Part shown: in pieces, positions 50,071 through 58,659 of the stretch
How positions within the stretch are numbered: the first letter of the stretch is position 1
Layout of the letters: each line of letters starts with the position of its first letter
Assembly (NCBI GenBank): GCA_040768925.1
Contig: JAXGLZ010000002.1
Location: forward strand, 434,001 to 498,000
Direction: 5' to 3'
DNA: 64,000 bases
Origin: CALNBC01 sp040768925
GTDB lineage: Bacteria > Bacillota > Clostridia > Christensenellales > CALWSW01
Translations under genes and position numbers: made by a program
Notes under the pieces: generated by a model
Told to the model about the DNA's origin: nothing
The model's database searches: none
The model's input: the letters and a program-made list of their open reading frames with translations, nothing else

Positions 50071-50102
50071 ATTATACCATGATCGCGAAAAAGCGGTATA
50101 AT
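50071..50102. promoter_or_regulatory. Symmetric divergent promoter region
   Basis: ATTATACC (50071-50078) and GGTATAAT (50095-50102) are perfect inverted copies, each an ideal -10 for the gene it faces. The two promoters would overlap and share the 16-bp centre, so they may compete or be bound by one regulator. Confidence 0.5.
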
Positions 50103-50135
50103 GAATCAGGAATCGACGCAAAGGAGAACCCTGCC

Positions 50136-50492
50136 ATGCTGTTTGTCTGTTACCCGAAATGCAGCACCTGCGCCGCCGCGCGAAGCTGGCTTGACGCGCG
50201 GGGAATCGATTACGCTGAGCGGGACATCAAATCCCAACGGCCCACATACGAAGAGCTGGAAGAATGGGTGCGCCAAAGCGGCCTTTTGCTCAAGCGTTTT
50301 TTCAACACCAGCGGAATGGCCTACCGCGCCCTGGCGCTGAAGGACAAGCTGCCCGCCATGCCGGAAGACGAACAGCTCCGGCTGCTTGCGAGCGACGGGA
50401 TGCTGGTGAAGCGGCCGATTCTCGTGGGCGGCGGATTCGTCCTTGTGGGGTTTTTGCCAAAGGAATGGGAAAAGGCCCTGACCGGGGGCTGA
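50136..50492 (+). CDS. ArsC/Spx-family thioredoxin-fold protein
   Basis: A 118-aa protein with CSTCAAARSWL (CxxC at about residues 9-12), RDIKSQRPT, LLLKRFFNTSGMAYRAL and LVKRPILVGGGFVLVGF. This is the ArsC-like family that includes Spx, MgsR and YffB. Arsenate reductase needs a lone Cys with Arg residues; the CxxC pair and missing resistance genes favour a YusI/Spx-like redox or regulatory role. AAAGGAG ribosome site. Confidence 0.85.
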   Translation: MLFVCYPKCSTCAAARSWLDARGIDYAERDIKSQRPTYEELEEWVRQSGLLLKRFFNTSGMAYRALALKDKLPAMPEDEQLRLLASDGMLVKRPILVGGGFVLVGFLPKEWEKALTGG

Positions 50493-50538
50493 AACTGGTT
50501 TCAGCCGCCGATTCTCCCGCGCGGCGCAGGCAAACGGA

Positions 50539-50572
50539 AGAACCGGAGCGGAAAACCGCCCCGGTTCGCTTT
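50539..50572. terminator. Bidirectional terminator between ArsC-like and ABC genes
   Basis: GAACCGG...CCGGTTC outer stem with inner GCGG-AAAA-CCGC; followed by GCTTTC on the plus strand. Confidence 0.6.
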
Positions 50573-50591
50573 CATCCGGCATGCCGCCTGT

Positions 50592-52445
50592 TTACGCGGC
50601 GCTCTCAAACTGGCTGTTGTAAAGCTCGGCGTAGAATCCGCCCTTTTGCAGCAGCTCGGCGTGGCTGCCGCTTTCCACGATATCGCCGTCCTTCATGACG
50701 AGGATCAGGTCCGCGTTTTTGATGGTGGACAGCCTGTGCGCGATCACAAAGGACGTCCGGCCCGCGGTCAGCTTATCCATCGCTTTTTGCACGATGCGCT
50801 CGGTCCTGGTGTCCACGGAGCTTGTGGCTTCGTCCAGAATCAGCAGCGGCGCGTTCTGGATCATGGCCCGGGCGATGGTGATCAGCTGCTTCTGACCTTC
50901 CGAAAGGCTGGCTTTGTCGTTCAGCACGGTGTCGTAGCCGTCGGGCAGGGTGCGGATGAAATGGTGCAGGCCCACGGTTTTGCAGGCGGCGATCACCTGT
51001 TCTTCGGTCACGCCCGGCTTGCTGTAAATGATGTTTTCCCGGATCGTGCCCTCAAAAAGCCAGGTGTCCTGCAGGACCATGCCGAACTGGTCGTGGACGT
51101 TTTCCCTCGGCACCCGGCTGATCGGCGTGCCGTCGATGAGGATTTCCCCGCTTTCCAGTTCGTAGAACCGCATCAGCAGGTTGACCATCGTCGTTTTCCC
51201 CGCGCCCGTCGGGCCGACGATGGCGACCTTTTGCCCGGCCCTGACCGTGGCGGAAAAACCGTGGATGACCGTTTTTTCCGGCGAATAGCCGAACCGGACG
51301 TTTTGAAACTCCACGTTGCCCTTGATGTTCTCCAGCCTTTGGGTCTTTTGGCTTTCGTCGTCCAGTTCGCTTTCGTTCAGGAACTCGAATACCCGCTCGC
51401 CTGCCGCCGCGGTCCTTTGCAGGCTGTTGAACGCCTGGGCGATCTGCGTCATGGGCTGGGTGAACAGGCGGACATACACCATAAAGGCGACGATCACGCC
51501 GAAGGATATGGTCCCGTTCATGGCGAGGGCCGCACCGACGACACAGACCGAAACATAGCCCAAATTGCCGACAAAGCCCATCAGGGGCATCATCAGCCCG
51601 GAAAGAAACTGGGATTTCCAGGCGCTGTCGTAAAGCTTTACGTTGATCCGCTCGAAGGTCTCTTTGGCCTGCCTGCTGCCGTTGTACGCCTTGACGACGT
51701 TGTGCCCGTTATAGACCTCCTCGATATGGCCGTTGATGTCTCCCAGCGCCTTTTGCTGCAGGGCGAAATGCTTCTGGGATTTCGCCATGATGACCGTCAT
51801 CAGCGCAAACCCGACCAGGCTGGAGCCGACGGCGGTGACCGCCAGCAGCCAGCTGTTGGAAAACATCATGAACAGCGAACCGACCAGCATGGTGACGGAA
51901 GTCACCAGCATGCCCACGCTCTGGTTCATCGTCTGGCCGATGGCGTCCACGTCGTTGGTGACGCGGCTCAGCACGTCGCCGTGGCTGGTGCCGTCAAAAT
52001 ACTTCAGGGGCAGCCGGTTGATCTTTTTTGAAATATCGGTGCGCATCCGTTTTGAGATCCTTTGCGTCACCGTCGCCATGATCAGGCTTTGGGCAAAGTT
52101 GAGCAGCATGGACCCCGCGTAGAAGAACACCAGCGTCCAGGCGATGGCTGAAACGGCGTTCATGTCTATGCTGTTCAGCACGGGAATGCCGTTGATCAGC
52201 GCCGGCAGTCCCTTGCCGATTTCGTTCGTCAGCTCTTTGAGCTTATCCGGCCCGATGATCTGCAGGATCGTCGCCGCCGCCGCAAGCAGCAGGGAGACCG
52301 CGATAGCCGGCAGATAGCGCCGGCAGTAACCGACGAGCTTCTTCATCGTCCCTTTGAAGCTCTTCGGCTTTTCAATGGGCCCGCCCATTCCCCGCGGGCC
52401 CCCCATGTGCCCGTCAAAACGTTTTACCCTTTTCTCTTCGTTCAT
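50592..52445 (-). CDS. ABC exporter half-transporter (consensus ATPase site partner)
   Basis: A 617-aa fused permease-ATPase. Six helices (about 40-330) then the nucleotide-binding domain with Walker A GPTGAGKTT, signature LSEGQKQL and Walker B LLILDEATSSVD with the catalytic Glu. The ATG overlaps the stop of the other half-transporter, and the pair fits a heterodimeric multidrug exporter of the LmrCD/BmrCD class. Last gene of the marR-led operon. Confidence 0.93.
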   Translation of the reverse strand: MNEEKRVKRFDGHMGGPRGMGGPIEKPKSFKGTMKKLVGYCRRYLPAIAVSLLLAAAATILQIIGPDKLKELTNEIGKGLPALINGIPVLNSIDMNAVSAIAWTLVFFYAGSMLLNFAQSLIMATVTQRISKRMRTDISKKINRLPLKYFDGTSHGDVLSRVTNDVDAIGQTMNQSVGMLVTSVTMLVGSLFMMFSNSWLLAVTAVGSSLVGFALMTVIMAKSQKHFALQQKALGDINGHIEEVYNGHNVVKAYNGSRQAKETFERINVKLYDSAWKSQFLSGLMMPLMGFVGNLGYVSVCVVGAALAMNGTISFGVIVAFMVYVRLFTQPMTQIAQAFNSLQRTAAAGERVFEFLNESELDDESQKTQRLENIKGNVEFQNVRFGYSPEKTVIHGFSATVRAGQKVAIVGPTGAGKTTMVNLLMRFYELESGEILIDGTPISRVPRENVHDQFGMVLQDTWLFEGTIRENIIYSKPGVTEEQVIAACKTVGLHHFIRTLPDGYDTVLNDKASLSEGQKQLITIARAMIQNAPLLILDEATSSVDTRTERIVQKAMDKLTAGRTSFVIAHRLSTIKNADLILVMKDGDIVESGSHAELLQKGGFYAELYNSQFESAA

Positions 52446-54202
52446 ATTGCAAGCTCCTCTTCGCTCAGCTGCGACATTGCGATTTCCCTGTAGACCCCGC
52501 AGGATTTCAGCAGTTCCCTGTGGGTGCCTTTCCCCACGGCCCTGCCCTCGTCCAGCACGATGATCTGATCCGCGTCCAGGATCGTTCCGATGCGCTGGGC
52601 GACGATCATGCTGGTGACCCCGGCGGTTTCCCGCTTTAAAACGGAGCGCAGCACCCGGTCGGTCTTATAGTCCAGGGCGGAAAAGCTGTCGTCAAAAATA
52701 TAGATTTCCGGCTCCCTGCACACGGCCCGGGCGATGGCCAGGCGCTGTTTCTGCCCGCCGGACACATTGGTGCCGCCCTGGGCGATCTCCGCCTCGTACT
52801 GGCCCTCCATATCCTCCACAAAATCCGCGCCCTGGGCGATGCGCACGGCCCGCTTGATCGCTTCCTCGTCCGGCGCTTCCCGGCCGTTGTCGCCATAGGC
52901 CACGTTGGAGCCGACCGTCCCCTTGAACAGCACCGCCTTTTGCGGAACGTAGCCGATCTTGTTGTTCAGCGCCTCCTGCGTGTAATCCTTTACGTTGACG
53001 CCGTCCACCAGGATTTCGCCCTCGGTGGCGTCAAAAAAGCGGGGGATCAGGTTGATCAGGGTGCTTTTGCCGCTGCCCGTCGAGCCGATAAAAGCCACGG
53101 TTTCGCCTTTTTTTGCCGCAAAGCTCACGTCGTGCAGCACGTATTCCGCGGCGCCGGGATATTTGAAGCTGACGTGATTGAACACGACCTCCCCTTCCAC
53201 ACCCGGCCTGCCGTATTCCGTGTTTCCGTCCGCGATGGTCGGCTCGGTTTCCAGCACCTCGTTGATGCGCCTTGCGGAAACAATGGCCCGGGGCAGCATG
53301 ATGAACGCCATCACCACCATCATGAACGCCATGATGATCTGCATCGCGTAGGACGAAAAGACCACCATGTCCGAAAACAGGTTCAGCTTATCCATCGCCT
53401 GGGCGGCGTTGATCAGATACGCTCCGATCCAGTAGATCGCAAGGGAAAGGCCGCTCATCATCAGGTACATCACGGGCATGATCACCGCCATGCCCCGGCT
53501 GGTGTAAAGCTGGGTATCCGTGATCTCCTCATTGGCCTTCTCGAACTTGGCTTCCTGATAGCCTTCGGCGTTATACGCCCGGACGACGCGCAGCCCGGAG
53601 AGGTTTTCCATCGTGACGCGGTTCAGATTGTCGGTCAGCACCTGCATCTTCCTGAATTTGGGCATCACGAAAATCATGATCAGCGTAACCATGACGATCA
53701 GCACAGCCAGGGTGATTCCCGTGGTCAAAGACCATTCGACGCTCTTGTCCGAGATTTTTGTGATCGCCCAAAGCGCCATAACAGGCGCTTTGACGACCAC
53801 CTGCAGGCTGATCGTCACCAGCATTTGGATCTGGGTCACGTCGTTGGTGGACCGGGTGATCAGGCTGGCCGTGGAAAAACGGCTGATCTCCTCCATTGAA
53901 AAGGAATCGACCTTGGAGAAAAGCTGGCTGCGCAGCCTTTGGGAATAGCCCGCAGCGATCCTGGCCGCGATGAAGCCCACGACCACCGCCGCAAAAAAAC
54001 TCCCCAGGGCGCAGAGCAGCATGATCCCGCCGGATTCCCAGATTTTTGCCATCTCGCTGCCCGGCGTTTGGGTCAGCCTGGTGATTTCGGACATATGCCC
54101 GGGGATTTCCAGGTCCAGCCAGACCTGCGCCACGATGAACACGAGGCTTGCCGCGATCAGCAGCCATTCCCTGTAATTCAGGCGTTTAAGGATTTTGAAC
54201 AC
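52442..54202 (-). CDS. ABC exporter half-transporter (degenerate ATPase site partner)
   Basis: A 586-aa fused permease-ATPase. Walker A GSTGSGKST, signature VSGGQKQR, Walker B IYIFDDSFSALD, where Asp replaces the catalytic Glu. Such asymmetry is typical of the partner subunit in heterodimeric exporters. GTG start with GGAGGA. It follows marR by 150 bp and overlaps the second subunit. Confidence 0.93.
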   Translation of the reverse strand: MFKILKRLNYREWLLIAASLVFIVAQVWLDLEIPGHMSEITRLTQTPGSEMAKIWESGGIMLLCALGSFFAAVVVGFIAARIAAGYSQRLRSQLFSKVDSFSMEEISRFSTASLITRSTNDVTQIQMLVTISLQVVVKAPVMALWAITKISDKSVEWSLTTGITLAVLIVMVTLIMIFVMPKFRKMQVLTDNLNRVTMENLSGLRVVRAYNAEGYQEAKFEKANEEITDTQLYTSRGMAVIMPVMYLMMSGLSLAIYWIGAYLINAAQAMDKLNLFSDMVVFSSYAMQIIMAFMMVVMAFIMLPRAIVSARRINEVLETEPTIADGNTEYGRPGVEGEVVFNHVSFKYPGAAEYVLHDVSFAAKKGETVAFIGSTGSGKSTLINLIPRFFDATEGEILVDGVNVKDYTQEALNNKIGYVPQKAVLFKGTVGSNVAYGDNGREAPDEEAIKRAVRIAQGADFVEDMEGQYEAEIAQGGTNVSGGQKQRLAIARAVCREPEIYIFDDSFSALDYKTDRVLRSVLKRETAGVTSMIVAQRIGTILDADQIIVLDEGRAVGKGTHRELLKSCGVYREIAMSQLSEEELAI

Positions 54203-54354
54203 AAAAGATTCCTCCGGTTTGAGTGATTGGGGTTAAAAAAAACGGCAGCGCCCGCGGCGCCGGGGTTTTTGCGCGGGGAGCGGTCTTCGCCGGTTTGGGT
54301 AGGACGGCGGGAACGGCCCGGGCTGATCGGCGGGCCGAGCCGACGCGCCCCGGT

Positions 54355-54789
54355 TCAGCCCTTTGTTTTGCTTTTCAAGGCGAAATCGGCAAGCCTGCAG
54401 GTGATCCGAACGTATTCTTTGGCGTCGTCCTCGCCCAGCATGCTCAGCATCCTCGACATATCCTCCAGCACCATTTGGCGCTGTGCTTCGGCCTGGGCTT
54501 TGCCTTCTTCGGTGAGATCCACCAGGATCCGCCTTCGGTCGCCTGTGTCTATCCTTCGGGTGATCAGCCCTTTTTTCTCCAGACTGTTCAGGGCGGCGGC
54601 GATGCGCGCGGAGCTGATCCCCATGCGGCTGCTGATTTTCCCCGGCAGGGCGGAATTTTTGCACTGGTGAATATACTGGACCACAAAAGCCTCTCCCTGC
54701 ATCGATTCCTTCATCAGCTTGTTCGGCCGCGTTTTATTCAGAACAAACATCTTTTCGATCAGCACTGCCGCAAGCTCCCTGTAATCCAT
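54355..54789 (-). CDS. MarR-family transcriptional regulator
   Basis: A 144-aa winged-helix repressor. DNA-binding core SSRMGISSARIAAALNSLEKKGLITRRIDTGDRR with the wing DRRRILVDLTEEG (residues about 60-105). It precedes two ABC exporter genes and probably represses the operon, with release by a toxic ligand. AGGAGGTGG ribosome site. Confidence 0.9.
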   Translation of the reverse strand: MDYRELAAVLIEKMFVLNKTRPNKLMKESMQGEAFVVQYIHQCKNSALPGKISSRMGISSARIAAALNSLEKKGLITRRIDTGDRRRILVDLTEEGKAQAEAQRQMVLEDMSRMLSMLGEDDAKEYVRITCRLADFALKSKTKG

Positions 54790-54811
54790 GTTCCACCTCC
54801 TGGGCTCAGAT

Positions 54812-54856
54812 AACTAACTAAGTTGATATATTAACAGTGTTAGCTAGCTTTGTCAA
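54812..54856 (-). promoter_or_regulatory. Sigma-A promoter and likely MarR operator
   Basis: On the minus strand TTGACA (54851-54856), 17-bp spacer, TAATAT (54828-54833). AACTAACTAA (54812-54821) and TTAGCTAGCT (54840-54849) form an 8-of-10 inverted repeat around the -10, fitting autorepression. Confidence 0.65.
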
Positions 54857-54908
54857 GACGAAACCTGGGTAAAACCGCAAAAACTTTCGTCCGTCCTTTA
54901 AAATACGA

Positions 54909-54948
54909 GCCCAAAGCCACGGCCGGATTCCCGGCCGTGGCTTTGGGC
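54909..54948. terminator. Very stable 18-bp perfect hairpin
   Basis: GCCCAAAGCCACGGCCGG, ATTC loop, CCGGCCGTGGCTTTGGGC. Every position pairs. No T-run follows on either strand, so it is either an unusual terminator or a structural element capping repeat copy F. Confidence 0.5.
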
Positions 54949-54949
54949 A

Positions 54950-55252
54950 TAAAAGCGGCAGGCGGGCCGCTTCGGCGATTGGTTTTTCGCTTCGCGCAAG
55001 GCCGTCGGCGAAGCCGGAATCCCTGCCTTGACGAAGTGACGGAATCCATGATTCCGTCGAGGTAATTTTAGTTAAAAACGACGGACAGCACGGCAAAACT
55101 GACGCCCCAGTCGTCGGCGCAGCCGACATCAGTCCTTGATGAAGTGCCGGAATTCATGATTCCGGCTCATGCCGCCAGTTTTGTTTGAACCCAGGGGCAT
55201 CGGCCCCTAAAACCCCGGGATAGGTTTTTCGGCGGTCTGAGCCGCGGACGGC
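54950..55252 (-). repeat. Intergenic hairpin repeat family, copy F
   Basis: A near-full copy in minus orientation. CAAAACTGGCGG (right side) and CGTCAGTTTTGCCG (left side) make the outer stem with one A/C mismatch, enclosing CCGGAATCATGAATTCCGG and GTCGGCTGCGCCGAC. AGGGGCCGATGCCCCT and AACCTATCCCGGGGTT hairpins, GATTGGTTTTTCGCTTCGCGCAAGG tail (seen from the plus strand at about 54978-55003) are also present. It lies in the 560-bp gap between marR and the lipoprotein gene. Confidence 0.8.
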
Positions 55253-55351
55253 TTCCCGGCCTTTTTTTTGTTTGAATTTGCCGGTTCAGGCCGAAATGCC
55301 GCTCCCTTTTGCCGCGCGGGCCCCGCGCGCAAAACCGGAGCTTCCTTCGCT

Positions 55352-56296
55352 CTATGGCGTAGGCACATACCCCGCCGCGCGGATCAGTTCCTTGCCCTGG
55401 GGCGTCGCGAGCCAGTTCGCGATCTGGCGCGCGGGGGAATCCGCCGGCTCGTCCGAGCGGACGACGGCGTAAAACTCGTTGATGAAGGGGTATCTTCCCG
55501 AAACGATGGTATCGTCCGACGGGACGACGCCGTTGATGGCGAGGAATTTGAGCCCGGGCTTTGAATACATGTAGTTCGCGTAATAATAAACCGAATAGCC
55601 GATGGCGTTGCCCGAATCGTTGTATTCCGCCAGGGTTTCGATCAATTCGCCCATCTCGGCTGGATAGAATTCCGTCGGGGCGTTCATGGGCGCTTTGTCC
55701 TTCATCACCAGCTTGATGAACAGGGCCTGGCTGCCCGAATCGGAGGAGCGCTGAAAAGCCGCGATCTCGCTCTCCGCCCCGCCGAGGGCCTTCCAGTTTG
55801 TGATCTTTCCGGAGTAAACGTCCACAAGCTGCGAGACCGTCATGCCGTTGACGCTGTTGCTCTCGTTTGCGATGAAAACCAGAGCGTCCCGCCCGATGGG
55901 GATGAAATCCAGCCCGACGCCGCTGTTTTCGATCATTTCCTTGGTTTCGGCCGCGGCTTCGTAAACGAGGAGCAGATCCGCGGTGCCGTTCACCAGATTT
56001 TCATACGCCCCCGGGGTGGTGGAGCAGGTGGTGTGGGCCTCGGCGTCCGATTGCTCCATGCCCGTGACCCGGGAAAGCACCGCCGCCATCAGGGGGAGGT
56101 TGGCCGTCGAACCGTCCGCCACCGGGTACTCGTCAAAAGAGAACTTCGGCGCGGTATCCGCCGTCGGGGCGGGGGTGGGTTCGGAAACTTCCGGCATGGG
56201 AGAGGGCGCGGCGGAGGATTCAGGCGCGGCGGGCGCCGCGCAGGCCGCGAACAGCATCAGCGCCGCCAACAGCGCCGGGAGCGCTTTCTTCTTCAT
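55352..56296 (-). CDS. PstS-like substrate-binding lipoprotein
   Basis: A 314-aa lipoprotein: signal peptide with lipobox LFAAC (Cys19), a Ser/Pro/Ala linker, then a periplasmic-binding-protein fold with DGSTANLPLMAAVL, ADLLLVYEAA, SGKITNWKALGG and SSDSGSQALFIKLV. These resemble phosphate-binding PstS. No pstCAB genes adjoin; it follows a second lipoprotein by 42 bp. AGGAGGG ribosome site. Ligand uncertain. Confidence 0.88.
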   Translation of the reverse strand: MKKKALPALLAALMLFAACAAPAAPESSAAPSPMPEVSEPTPAPTADTAPKFSFDEYPVADGSTANLPLMAAVLSRVTGMEQSDAEAHTTCSTTPGAYENLVNGTADLLLVYEAAAETKEMIENSGVGLDFIPIGRDALVFIANESNSVNGMTVSQLVDVYSGKITNWKALGGAESEIAAFQRSSDSGSQALFIKLVMKDKAPMNAPTEFYPAEMGELIETLAEYNDSGNAIGYSVYYYANYMYSKPGLKFLAINGVVPSDDTIVSGRYPFINEFYAVVRSDEPADSPARQIANWLATPQGKELIRAAGYVPTP

Positions 56297-56338
56297 CTTG
56301 ATTACCCTCCTGTTTGTTGAGATGCAAAAGGACAGCCG

Positions 56339-57901
56339 CTAATCCGACACGCCGATGGAGTTGAATACCGAGAACGCGCAGATCCACTTGCCGGTAAAAT
56401 CCATGATCCCCCAATAAAACCCCTTGCGCACCGCGGCCACCGCCTCCCCCAGGGAGTAGACTTCGTTCAGCCCGACAAGGATGCGGTTCCCGGACGAGTC
56501 GATCAGGTCGCACAGCCGGGCGTTGTGAACGGTCCGGTACCCCACAAAGCAGTCGGAACGCAGGAGCGACGGGGAATTCAGCTGGGACGGAACATCGGTA
56601 AAATACTCGTATTCACCGGGTTCTACGATGCAGATTCCCGTCTTTGTGTCGATCAGCGCCGAATAGTCTTTTCCGTTTTCGTAATCATAGCTGTAAACGC
56701 AGCACAGCCCGTCCCGGGTGAGGCCGACGCTGGGGCTGAGGCCGTCCGCCAGGCTCAGCTCGAAGAGTTTGCCGTTGCCTGCCAGCCAGTATTTTCTCGG
56801 CTGTTTCTCCTGGGCCGCTCCGTCGATCTGGGCGATGTCGTAGGTATTGCTCAGGGAATAGATGCTTTCTACCCCCAAAAGCACCTTGTTCCCGGACCGG
56901 TCGATCAAAAATCCCTCGCCCTTTTCGTCGCGCACGACGGCAAAGCCCGCGGCGAAGGAACTCGCAAAAGCATACTGGGGCTTGATCGCCACCGCGCCGG
57001 TTTGATCGATGTATCCGTAAATCCCGCTCTTTAAAACCGGGGCTAGGCCGCCGGCAAAGGGCTCCGCGGCGTCGTATTCCGGCTGGATCACCATATTCCC
57101 CGCGGGGTCGGCATAGCCCCAGAGGCCGCCCCGGGAAACGGGGATCAGATCTTCGTCCTCATTATACAGATCATGGACCCGCTCCATAAACACCGGCGGA
57201 ACGCTCCCGTTCCCGCCGAAAAAGGCGGCGGTATCGTCCGCCATCACAAATATGGCGACGCCGCTTTTTTCATCATAGGAACGCAGGTAGGACGCCTTTT
57301 CGAGGGTGGCCGCCGGCTTTGTGTTCCCGGCGCGCAGGCCGGAAATCGAGTAAAGGCCGGCCGTTCCGGTCCGGTAATCGTAGATGATGAAGCTGTCCGC
57401 AACGGCGGACCCGCCCGCCAGAATGCATGAATCGGGCATTTCCATCAGCGGCTCGCAGGTTTTTGCGTCCAGTATCACCGCGCCTTTGTCGAGCGCGTAG
57501 TCATAGGTTGCAAAAAACAGTCCGCTTCCGGAATCGTCGTTCTGAATGTAGCTGAAAACAAAGTCCGTCAGCAGGTTGCCCGCCATATCCCCGATCGCCA
57601 CGACGGAATGGACGAAGGTGTTGTCCCCGTCCCGCTCCAGTTTGGCGAGGGCGATACGGTCTTTGGAAACCCGGCTGATATAGTCGTACGCGCAGGGGTA
57701 AATCACTTCCCCGGTGCTGGCGAAAACGCCGCTATTTTCCCCGTCATAAACGATCAGCAGGTCCGGCTCCGCCCCTTCGACCACGGCGGAAGGGGTGGAA
57801 GCGGGGGTGGGCGAAGGCGTCGGCGAAGGCGGGGACGCCGCGCTCCCCGCGCAGGAGGACAGCAGCAAAAGAACCATCAGGAGCGGCAAAAGCTTTTTCA
57901 C
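56339..57901 (-). CDS. WG-repeat lipoprotein
   Basis: A 520-aa lipoprotein. Signal peptide with lipobox LLSSC (Cys17), a Pro/Ser/Thr-rich linker (PPSPTPSPTPASTPS), then a beta-rich domain with WG (KWG) repeats such as GLWGYADPAGNMVIQPEYDA and IYGYIDQTGAVAIKPQYAFA. WG repeats mediate binding on the cell surface; ligand unknown. GTG start with a weak GAGATGA ribosome site. Probably co-transcribed with the PstS-like lipoprotein downstream. Confidence 0.88.
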   Translation of the reverse strand: MKKLLPLLMVLLLLSSCAGSAASPPSPTPSPTPASTPSAVVEGAEPDLLIVYDGENSGVFASTGEVIYPCAYDYISRVSKDRIALAKLERDGDNTFVHSVVAIGDMAGNLLTDFVFSYIQNDDSGSGLFFATYDYALDKGAVILDAKTCEPLMEMPDSCILAGGSAVADSFIIYDYRTGTAGLYSISGLRAGNTKPAATLEKASYLRSYDEKSGVAIFVMADDTAAFFGGNGSVPPVFMERVHDLYNEDEDLIPVSRGGLWGYADPAGNMVIQPEYDAAEPFAGGLAPVLKSGIYGYIDQTGAVAIKPQYAFASSFAAGFAVVRDEKGEGFLIDRSGNKVLLGVESIYSLSNTYDIAQIDGAAQEKQPRKYWLAGNGKLFELSLADGLSPSVGLTRDGLCCVYSYDYENGKDYSALIDTKTGICIVEPGEYEYFTDVPSQLNSPSLLRSDCFVGYRTVHNARLCDLIDSSGNRILVGLNEVYSLGEAVAAVRKGFYWGIMDFTGKWICAFSVFNSIGVSD

Positions 57902-58025
57902 GGCTGTTCATCTCATTTCAGAATATTCACAATTGATTCTAGCACATCATGGAAGAAAAGTGAGTAAATAAATAATTAACAGGAAGGAAATCTTTTGGAA
58001 GCGAACGGTTGCCCCTGCACAAAAG

Positions 58026-58069
58026 CAAAAAACGACAAACGCCCGCCCTGAATGGGGCGCGGTTTGTCG
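58026..58069 (-). terminator. Terminator of the aromatic amino acid operon
   Basis: On the minus strand CGACAAACCGCGCCCC and GGGCGGGCGTTTGTCG pair, then TTTTTTG. Strong. It lies about 160 bp past aroQ; the rest of 57902-58227 holds no gene. Confidence 0.85.
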
Positions 58070-58227
58070 AAGCATCCCGGCCGGCTCTATGGCGCGGCAG
58101 CATGCGCGGCGCGCAAAAAGCCCTGCGGGAATCGCGGGCCGCGCCAAAGGCCCGGGCGGTTCCCGCAAAACCCAAACAGGAGTCTTTCACCCAGGCGCGA
58201 AATGGGGGCCGTTACGCCCCGCCGCGT

Positions 58228-58659
58228 TCAGTCGACGAGCTCCAGCATCAGCCGCAGGGCGTCGACATAGCCCTCAAGGCCGCGGCCCTTGATGGTGGCG
58301 GCGCAGGCGGCGCGGACAAAGGAGGTTTTTCTGAAATCCTCCCGGGAATCCGGGTCGGAAATATGCACCTCGACGGCGGGCAGCCCCACGGCTTTCAGCG
58401 CGTCCAGCAGGGCGACGCTGGTGTGGGTGTAGGCCGCCGGATTGATGATGATGCCGTCCACCCTGCCGTAGGCGCCCTGGATGGCGTCGATCAGGGCGCC
58501 TTCGCTGTTGGACTGGAAGAACTCCGCCTCCACGCCCAGGGCGTCCGCCTCGGTCCGGATCAGGTTGACCAGGTCGAGGTAGGTCTTCCTACCGTAAATC
58601 TCCGGCTCGCGGATGCCCAGCATGTTGATGTTCGGCCCGTTAATCACGAGTAGTTTCAC
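58228..58659 (-). CDS. aroQ: Type II 3-dehydroquinate dehydratase
   Basis: Step 3 of the shikimate pathway. A 143-aa protein with LLVINGPNINMLGIREPEIYG (first 24 residues), FFQSNSEG, INPAAYTHTSVALLDAL (catalytic His) and EVHISD. The start is GTG at 58659 with GGAGGGA, overlapping the end of the aroE-aroK gene by 20 bp. Last gene of the operon. Confidence 0.95.
   Translation of the reverse strand: MKLLVINGPNINMLGIREPEIYGRKTYLDLVNLIRTEADALGVEAEFFQSNSEGALIDAIQGAYGRVDGIIINPAAYTHTSVALLDALKAVGLPAVEVHISDPDSREDFRKTSFVRAACAATIKGRGLEGYVDALRLMLELVD

Noticed and set aside
50136..50492. Arsenate reductase assignment
   Set aside because: CxxC pair and absence of arsR, arsB or acr3 nearby favour the broader Spx/ArsC-like family.
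55352..56296. Phosphate transport operon
   Set aside because: No pstC, pstA, pstB or phoU frames in the surrounding sequence.
57902..58025. TAGAAT as promoter for the WG-repeat lipoprotein
   Set aside because: No acceptable -35 at 16-18 bp; left unannotated.
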